DNA from: 4484-232 sp964486555
GTDB taxonomy: Bacteria; Thermotogota; Thermotogae; Thermotogales; Thermotogaceae
Assembly: GCA_964486555.1 (NCBI GenBank)
Contig: CAZANP010000030.1
Span: 1 to 19,658 of the forward strand
Direction of reading: 5' to 3'
Length of the DNA: 19,658 bases
Shown one piece after another: positions 14,128 through 19,658 of this stretch (positions are counted from its first letter, which is position 1; the number at the start of each line of letters is the position of its first letter). The translations under genes and the position numbers were made by a program. Under the pieces are notes generated by a model. It ran no database searches. It was not told the DNA's origin and saw only the letters and a program-made list of their open reading frames with translations.

Positions 14128-14831
14128 AAGTGGAAAACTTGAGGATAAGCTATGATGACCTCCTCGTGGTGGATGGTATCTCTTTCGAAGTATTTAAAGG
14201 AGAGGTGATATCTCTTCTGGGACCCTCTGGATGCGGTAAGACTTCTATAATAAAAGCTATTTTGGGACTTGTGGATTTCGAAGGAGTCATTGAAAGGAAT
14301 GGTGAAGGGATAGGTTACATGCCACAGAAAGATATTTTGTTTGACTGGATGGACGCCTTGGATAACGCTTCTCTTCCTTTGATCCTGAAAGGGGAGAAAA
14401 AGGAAAAGGCAAGAGATGTGGCAAGAGAGATGTTTAAGGAATTCGGTCTTGAGGGGTTCGAGGATAAAAAGCCATATCAACTTTCTGGTGGTATGAGGCA
14501 GAGACTTTCCTTCATAAGAGCAATACTTTCAGGAAGAGACATCCTCCTCTTAGATGAACCATTTGGCGCGGTGGATGCTTACACGAGAAGGCATCTTCAA
14601 CTTTGGCTTTCTAGAAACCTTGAGAAACTCGGTAGCACCATAATAATGGTGACTCATAACATAGAAGAAGCGATTTTCTTATCTGATAGAATCTTCATAC
14701 TCTCAGACAAACCAGCCAAGGTGATAGAAGAGGTCACAGTACCTCTGAAACGCCCAAGGTGTTTGGACACTTTCGGAAATCCTGTGTTTTCGAGACTTGA
14801 AAAAGAGGTGATGGAGGTCATATTCAGTTAA
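14124..14831 (+). CDS. thiZ: ABC ATPase of the thiamin-precursor importer (ThiZ-like)
   Basis: ATP-hydrolysing subunit, 235 residues from GTG 14124. Walker A GPSGCGKTS (33-41), Q-loop YMPQKD, signature LSGGMRQRLS (120-129), Walker B LLLDEP (141-146) with FGAVD, switch histidine in VTHN. GTG 14124 overlaps the ThiY stop as GTGA, like the other junctions of this operon, and gives the standard ATPase beginning (KVENLRISY). The frame stays open upstream to ATG 14010 and ATG 14052 (the latter with a fair SD), which would put an unusual charged extension inside thiY; I consider these less likely. Last gene of the operon; its stop overlaps the 3' end of the convergent giant gene by 8 bases, with no terminator hairpin seen. 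Confidence 0.9.
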   Translation: MKVENLRISYDDLLVVDGISFEVFKGEVISLLGPSGCGKTSIIKAILGLVDFEGVIERNGEGIGYMPQKDILFDWMDALDNASLPLILKGEKKEKARDVAREMFKEFGLEGFEDKKPYQLSGGMRQRLSFIRAILSGRDILLLDEPFGAVDAYTRRHLQLWLSRNLEKLGSTIIMVTHNIEEAIFLSDRIFILSDKPAKVIEEVTVPLKRPRCLDTFGNPVFSRLEKEVMEVIFS

Positions 14832-17800
14832 GCGAGTTGAGGTATCTTCTGACACGCTTTACCTGAACCATAAAGGCTTCTATTCTCGTTTCCATTATTG
14901 GTGTGAACGGGTTCCCATCGGATTCCAGGAAGGTTATGGGAATGTCTCCCACATCTTCCACAACTTTCTTCACCTTTCCTTTGGCTCTCTTCCTTATGGT
15001 CTCCATACCTCTTTTGGTTATGGCTTCTGCTATTCTACTTGGCATACATCCAAACGGTCCGATCAGAACCACTCCATCGTATTCGCTGATCACCTCATGC
15101 AGAGCTGTTCCAATCGTTAAAATGGCTTCTCCTGTTAGATTCGGATGAAGGAATTTCCCAGCTGATTTCATGAGATCTTCAATATCCACGGGACGAGCTT
15201 CGTAGATCCCAGTTCTTTCAAAGATTTTCTTTATCTTCATCTCTATTAACCTTTTTACCCACATTTCTATTTTCTTCAACAGCCTCTGGTAGTATTTCGA
15301 GTCAGGTGATGTGTATCTTTTCAAGAAGAGGTAATCGGTGTAGTAGATCCATTCGTGAACAGGAGAGATATGGGTTATTATCCCGTTCTCTTCGAATACT
15401 TTCTCGAGATTTTTTCTCGAAAATTCATCCCACCTTACGAATATCTCTCCTGTTATGAGAACCTTAGGTGTTTCTTCGAATCTTCCATCTTTTTCAACGC
15501 AGGATATGATATCCGCAACGCTTTGAAGCTTTTTAAAGACTAAAGGAAGAGGATCGTTCGCTAGACTATCCAAAACCATATCTTTTACACCTTCGAAAAT
15601 CCTCGACGCTTCCCTCTTATCCTTTGCAAGAACCCTTAGAGCGCTCCCAACATCGAACAGAACATCGGATATAACTATCGAGACCCACGCTCTGAGTTTG
15701 AAAGAAGCCCCAAGTCCAGCGTAAGCGTTTTCCGAGTTCAAACTCAGAAGAGCCACGTTGTCGACGTTGTTGTTTCGAAGCCAAAGATCCATGTAAACGC
15801 TGTATTGACCGAATCTGCACGGTCCACTCGTGTTCGGCATGAAGTACAATATCAAATCTTTTTCATTCTCATGATCTTTCAGGTACTTTATCAAACTTCC
15901 CAGAGTGAGCTGGAGAGGAAGGCATTCCTTAGATAGAGAGTTACCCCTTCCATATTTGAATTCCTCATCACCGGAAGGTGGACAAACCTCCGTTTTCAAA
16001 CCATGGTACCTGAAAGAAGCCGCCAGGGCTTTGGTTCCGAACTCTCCCATGCTTGGAAAGACAAGCTTCACTTTTTCATCACTTAAAGGAATCTCCACGC
16101 CTTCCGGTGTCAGCACTTTCAAACTTTTTCCTTTACCAACTACCTTTGGCCTTTTGGCAGGTTTCTTCTCGTCGGCTTTTTTCACTTTCAAGAAACTTTT
16201 CACGACATCTATGAAAGCTTCGACCCTTGTTTCGATTCCGGCATCCGCCGTATGACTGTCGAGTTCCAATATCAGAGAAGGTTTAGTTCCCATTATGTCT
16301 TTAAAATATGAGATTATGAACGAATCCGGTCCACAACTGAAATTGGTGATGTAGAGAGCAAAGAGTTTCGGATGCTTCTTGATGAACCTTGCCGCTTTCG
16401 TTATCATCTCTCCCCAAGTCCAGTACATGTTTTCATATCCTTCTTCCCCTTCGTAAGGAAGGGCTTCGAAAGGCACTATTGGTATTCCTCTGCTTGCAAA
16501 TTTCTCGGGTATTCCAAGGTTGGCATCCGATGAGAAAGCGTTGTACGATCTCCCAAGAAGAACGACTCCAAATTCTTCCTCCTCAATTTGTTTTAAGAAT
16601 TCCTTTCCAAGCTCCTTTATTTTCCTCTGCCTCTCCTTGAAAACCTCCAACGCTTTTCTGAAGGCTTCTTTCCCTTCCTCCCTGGTTTTGCCCAGGATTT
16701 CTGAAAGTTCTAAGAATTTTTCTTCCTCTTTTTCAAAACCCCTTGAAAAATCGAAGTTCATGACTATAACGTTTCTACTCTCTAGTTCTGGAAAAGCCGA
16801 TCTCAACCAATCAGCTTCACTCTGCACGAAGGGACAGAAAACGTTGTAATTCTTGGAGTTCTCTACCTTCATTCCCCTTATTCTTGGGAGGAATATGTAA
16901 TCGACATCTTTTTTCAGGATCTCCAGCATATAACCATGTGAAAGTTCAACCGGAAAACAGAACTCAGCGTTCTTTCTCTCCCATCCATCTCTTAAGGATC
17001 TTTCAGGAACAACGACCTCGAATCCCAGACTCTGGAAGAAGGTTGAAAACAGAGGAAAGAGCGAGTTCATGATCAAGGATTTACTCAGCGCTATTTTCTT
17101 TTCCCCCTCTGTTTTCTCCATCTGAAACACTATATCTTCCCTTTTCTTCACGTAGTTGTATTTTTCTATGTCTATATTCACGTGCTTTCTGATATTCTCG
17201 TACCTGTTACAAGCCCCACCGAACGGAAATCTTTTTCCATCGATCTCTATTATGGTTATAGGACACTTCCTATCACACCTCTCTTTTCCACCAGGACATA
17301 TGAAGCTCCCTCTGTATATGACATCCCTTTCGATTAGATCTTTCAAGCTGTATTCAGAAGGTTTCAGAAAGCCGAGTTTCAAATTGTCTTTCACCATCAA
17401 AGCGACACCGTACGCTCCCATGAGTCCTGGGTGAGGAGGTACAACGATCCTCTTTCCCGTCAGAACAGCCATGGCCACCGGTACTGCCCTGTTGTAGCAA
17501 ACTCCCCCCTGCATGAAAACCTTCTTTCCAACGGGTCTGTTTCCCTTCACCCTGTTTATGTAGTTCATGCAGATCGAGTACACAAGGCCTGCGCATATAT
17601 CTTCCTTGGATATTCCTTCATGTATAGCGGTTTTAACATCGCTTCCTATGAAGGCAGCACATTGATCACTGAAATTCGGTGGGTTTTCACTCTTTAAGGC
17701 GAGATCCCCTATATCGGTGTAGTGAACGTTGAGAGATTCCTTAGCGGCTTCCTCAAGGAACGATCCTGTACCAGCAGAGCATGCTTCATTCATTGCATAA

Positions 17801-19017
17801 TCGGTTGGTACACCGTTGACAAGGTACGTGTACTTCGCATCCTGCCCTCCTATTTCGAAGATGGTGTCTGCTTCCGGATCGAACTTGACAGCCGCCCTTG
17901 CATGAGCCATTATTTCGTTGTAGACTGCATCGGTTTGAGCGTGCAGTCCGACTATCTTTCTGCCAGATCCCGTGACACCAACTGCTATGATCTTGACGTT
18001 CACATCCAGTTGATCGAGAATTTCTTTATAACACTTTCTCGCGGCGCCCACAGGATCTCCTTTGGTTCTCAAATAAGAACTTGCAAGAATGGCTTCATCC
18101 TCTACCCTCATCAGAACAGCTTTTGTGGTTGTCGATCCAACATCGACTCCCAAAATACAGACATCTCCTTCTTTCGCTTTCTGGAAATCCATATCCTTGA
18201 AATCCACCATGTGGGCGTACTTTGAGAGCTTTTCCAACTTCGGAAAACTCGATTCCATCTTGTTGAAGATCAATTCACCGTTTCTACTCGGTTTGTACTC
18301 CCTCGCCCAATGATACGCTCCGAAAGCCTCGAAGAACAGAGCTTCCTCCGGTATGACGAAATCGACAAATGATGAGAGATGCCTCAGCATTAACTTGTTT
18401 CTCGTTGTGCCCCCAACGATCATGATTTTCCTAACCCGGGCTTTGTGAACGAGTTCTGCTATCCTCTCCGCCATGACCCTTCCAAGACCGTTGAGAACGA
18501 ATTCTTTCGGTACACCTTTGTTCAAAGCGTGTGTACAATCACTTTTGCAGAATACGGAACATCTGGATGAAAGCTCATAGTACTCATCGGTTTCGATCTC
18601 GTTGATTCTTGAAAGATCCAGCCCCATTCTATCTATCTGCTGAAGGAAAAATTCTCCTGTTCCTGAAGCACATTTGTTTCCTGTGAATATCCCGACGATT
18701 CTTCCTTTGTCGTTCAGTTTGTAGAGTACGAAATTTTCTCCTCCAGCGCTTACTATAGCTTCTATGCCATCGTATCTATCTTTAACCTTGAAGAAGGCAA
18801 TTTCTGTTGCTTCAACCTCTGAAATCTGCGGCAGATTCAAAAGCTTCCTGGCTTTTCTACCGGTTACAACGACGAGCCCTTCTTTCAAGAACTCGGGAAC
18901 GAGTTTCGAAAGTACTTCTACAGGATTCCCGTTATGAGGGATGCTCTTTCCAGTTTTCCCGTCATAAAAAGAGATGCTGCTTGAGCCTATGCACAATCCC
19001 ACGAACTTCACATTCAT
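14824..19017 (-). CDS. Giant acyl-CoA dehydratase activase/dehydratase-like fusion (double BcrAD/BadFG plus DUF2229/HgdB-like)
   Basis: About 1,397 residues, cytoplasmic. Numbered from GTG 19020: first ASKHA activase module 5-245, with GNKCASGTG (C117) and SSRCSVFCKSDC (C154, C158, C162); second module 288-545, with GVDVGSTTTK (291-300), EIGGQDAKY (389-397), NEACSAGTG (C414) and DQCAAFIGSD (C454); then a DUF2229-like part from about 570 with C575, C582, C586, C604, C688, C729 and C896; then a second dehydratase-like part from about 985 with C1013, C1033, C1068 and C1325. HgdC-type activases use ATP to push a low-potential electron from a [4Fe-4S] cluster into a dehydratase; here donor and acceptor modules are joined. 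The physiological substrate is unknown. ATG 19017 is listed; GTG 19020 and GTG 19011 (better spaced from AAGGGGTGAT) are alternatives. Convergent with thiZ, divergent from gdhA. Confidence 0.88.
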   Translation of the reverse strand: MNVKFVGLCIGSSSISFYDGKTGKSIPHNGNPVEVLSKLVPEFLKEGLVVVTGRKARKLLNLPQISEVEATEIAFFKVKDRYDGIEAIVSAGGENFVLYKLNDKGRIVGIFTGNKCASGTGEFFLQQIDRMGLDLSRINEIETDEYYELSSRCSVFCKSDCTHALNKGVPKEFVLNGLGRVMAERIAELVHKARVRKIMIVGGTTRNKLMLRHLSSFVDFVIPEEALFFEAFGAYHWAREYKPSRNGELIFNKMESSFPKLEKLSKYAHMVDFKDMDFQKAKEGDVCILGVDVGSTTTKAVLMRVEDEAILASSYLRTKGDPVGAARKCYKEILDQLDVNVKIIAVGVTGSGRKIVGLHAQTDAVYNEIMAHARAAVKFDPEADTIFEIGGQDAKYTYLVNGVPTDYAMNEACSAGTGSFLEEAAKESLNVHYTDIGDLALKSENPPNFSDQCAAFIGSDVKTAIHEGISKEDICAGLVYSICMNYINRVKGNRPVGKKVFMQGGVCYNRAVPVAMAVLTGKRIVVPPHPGLMGAYGVALMVKDNLKLGFLKPSEYSLKDLIERDVIYRGSFICPGGKERCDRKCPITIIEIDGKRFPFGGACNRYENIRKHVNIDIEKYNYVKKREDIVFQMEKTEGEKKIALSKSLIMNSLFPLFSTFFQSLGFEVVVPERSLRDGWERKNAEFCFPVELSHGYMLEILKKDVDYIFLPRIRGMKVENSKNYNVFCPFVQSEADWLRSAFPELESRNVIVMNFDFSRGFEKEEEKFLELSEILGKTREEGKEAFRKALEVFKERQRKIKELGKEFLKQIEEEEFGVVLLGRSYNAFSSDANLGIPEKFASRGIPIVPFEALPYEGEEGYENMYWTWGEMITKAARFIKKHPKLFALYITNFSCGPDSFIISYFKDIMGTKPSLILELDSHTADAGIETRVEAFIDVVKSFLKVKKADEKKPAKRPKVVGKGKSLKVLTPEGVEIPLSDEKVKLVFPSMGEFGTKALAASFRYHGLKTEVCPPSGDEEFKYGRGNSLSKECLPLQLTLGSLIKYLKDHENEKDLILYFMPNTSGPCRFGQYSVYMDLWLRNNNVDNVALLSLNSENAYAGLGASFKLRAWVSIVISDVLFDVGSALRVLAKDKREASRIFEGVKDMVLDSLANDPLPLVFKKLQSVADIISCVEKDGRFEETPKVLITGEIFVRWDEFSRKNLEKVFEENGIITHISPVHEWIYYTDYLFLKRYTSPDSKYYQRLLKKIEMWVKRLIEMKIKKIFERTGIYEARPVDIEDLMKSAGKFLHPNLTGEAILTIGTALHEVISEYDGVVLIGPFGCMPSRIAEAITKRGMETIRKRAKGKVKKVVEDVGDIPITFLESDGNPFTPIMETRIEAFMVQVKRVRRYLNSLN

Positions 19018-19040
19018 CACCCCTTAAAATCCAGTATTTT

Positions 19041-19071
19041 AGTATAACACTCGATTAATAGTGATTATCAA
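19041..19071 (-). promoter_or_regulatory. Predicted promoter of the giant activase gene
   Basis: On the minus strand TTGATA (19071-19066) is followed after 19 bases by TATACT (19046-19041). The -35 overlaps a 9-base palindrome TGATTATCA (19062-19070). The leader would be short, about 18-20 bases, including AAGGGGTGAT. Confidence 0.5.
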
Positions 19072-19138
19072 CCAATAGAATGAAATTTCTGATAATTTCT
19101 ACTTTTTGCACTGTTTCATCTATCCTTCCTTTAATAAA

Positions 19139-19144
19139 TATAAT
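19139..19144 (+). promoter_or_regulatory. Predicted -10 element of the gdhA promoter
   Basis: A consensus TATAAT lies 49 bases before the glutamate dehydrogenase start. The -35 is weak (TTCATC at 19115-19120 with 18-base spacing, or TTTCAT at 19114-19119 with 19), so activation by another factor is possible. GGAGGGATCC supplies the SD site ahead of ATG 19194. Confidence 0.5.
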
Positions 19145-19193
19145 AGTTAAGGTTTCGTTAAAGTTACCACATTCACAACAGGAGGGATCCTAG

Positions 19194-19658
19194 ATGTCAA
19201 AGAATCCTTATGAGATCTTTCTGGAGCAACTCGAGAGAGCATCGAAGGTTCTGAAGCTCAAAGAAGACATCGTTGAGATGCTGAAGCACCCCGAAAGGGT
19301 TATCGAAGTCTCCATACCTGTGAAGATGGATGATGGAAGCATCAAGGTTTTCACAGGGTGGAGATCACAGCACAACACAGCACTTGGACCAACCAAGGGT
19401 GGTATAAGATACCACTGGAACGTCACCAAAGAAGAAGTTATGGCACTCTCTGCTTGGATGACTTTTAAGAACGCCGTGATGAATCTTCCCTACGGCGGTG
19501 GAAAAGGAGGAATAAGAGTTAATCCCAAAGAAATGAGTGAAGGAGAGATTGAAAGACTTTCCAGAACCTACATCCAGAGGATCTACAAGTACATAGGGCC
19601 GGAAGAAGACATCCCAGCACCTGATGTTTACACAAATCCACAGATAATGGCATGGATG
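19194..19658 (+). CDS. gdhA: Glutamate dehydrogenase (Glu/Leu/Phe/Val dehydrogenase family), 3' end missing
   Basis: Reversible oxidative deamination of glutamate to 2-oxoglutarate with NAD(P); the enzyme is a cytoplasmic hexamer. The first 155 residues are present and cover most of the N-terminal substrate-binding domain: GPTKGGIRYH with K68, FKNAVMNLPYGGGKGG with K92 and catalytic K104, and DIPAPDVYTN with catalytic D144. The nucleotide-binding domain lies past the window edge, so NAD/NADP preference cannot be judged. The start is ATG 19194 behind GGAGG with 8-base spacing. The N-terminal sequence (VSIPVKMDDGSIKVFTG and YTNPQIMAWM) looks close to Thermococcales and to other bacterial enzymes and less like the T. 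maritima enzyme as I recall it. Divergently transcribed from the giant activase gene. Confidence 0.95.
   Translation, partial: MSKNPYEIFLEQLERASKVLKLKEDIVEMLKHPERVIEVSIPVKMDDGSIKVFTGWRSQHNTALGPTKGGIRYHWNVTKEEVMALSAWMTFKNAVMNLPYGGGKGGIRVNPKEMSEGEIERLSRTYIQRIYKYIGPEEDIPAPDVYTNPQIMAWM

Noticed and set aside
17722..18225. 167-codon open frame antisense to the giant activase gene
   Set aside because: Opposite-strand shadow of the second activase module, with low-complexity translation and no initiation signals.
1..19658. CRISPR array, tRNA/rRNA genes, insertion sequences or prophage genes
   Set aside because: No regularly spaced repeats, no cloverleaf or conserved rRNA segments, and no transposase, integrase or phage-like products were seen in any gap or reading frame.

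Overview
The window looks like a draft scaffold from a member of the Thermotogota (Thermotoga/Pseudothermotoga type). The basis is gene content and style: an [FeFe] hydrogenase of the TM0201 kind, a thiamin transport operon that begins with a TM0486-like protein, a GlgX-type debranching enzyme, moderate G+C, heavy use of AGA/AGG arginine codons, very dense packing with overlapping genes, and GTG/TTG starts behind strong Shine-Dalgarno (SD) sites. The assignment rests on recognising protein families by eye, not on a search.

Layout. 1-2527 (+): the 3' part of a glycogen debranching enzyme followed by bioY. 2502-6605 (-): an apparent operon of an [FeFe] hydrogenase, a substrate-binding protein, an ABC permease and an ABC ATPase of the NitT/TauT/Ssu type. 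6606-6884: a divergent intergenic region with promoters and a G-rich/C-rich inverted repeat. 6936-7035: a run of exactly 100 N flanked by an identical 55-bp duplication, almost certainly an assembly join rather than missing DNA. 7040-9055 (+): an SF1 helicase. 9027-9263 (-): the decayed 3' end of an oligopeptide-type ABC ATPase gene, antisense to the helicase tail. 9402-10874 (+): a GH1 glycosidase of the archaeal LacS/CelB type. 10889-11044: a possible broken small reading frame. 11116-12009 (+): an auxin-efflux-carrier family transporter. 12024-14831 (+): a TPP riboswitch with terminator, then a thiamin-binding-type small protein, permease, THI5/NMT1-type binding protein and ATPase. 14824-19017 (-): a roughly 1,400-residue fusion with two acyl-CoA dehydratase activase modules and two dehydratase-like halves. 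19194-end (+): the 5' part of a glutamate dehydrogenase gene.

How the genes fit together. The thi genes form a self-contained uptake system for thiamin or its pyrimidine precursor, switched off by TPP. The hydrogenase operon carries a second transporter of the same superfamily, without a TPP element and with unknown substrate. Glycogen debranching, beta-glycoside hydrolysis, hydrogen production and glutamate dehydrogenase fit a sugar- and peptide-fermenting anaerobe. The giant activase/dehydratase fusion adds an ATP-driven iron-sulfur reductase of unknown substrate. No rRNA, tRNA, CRISPR array, insertion sequence or phage gene was seen.
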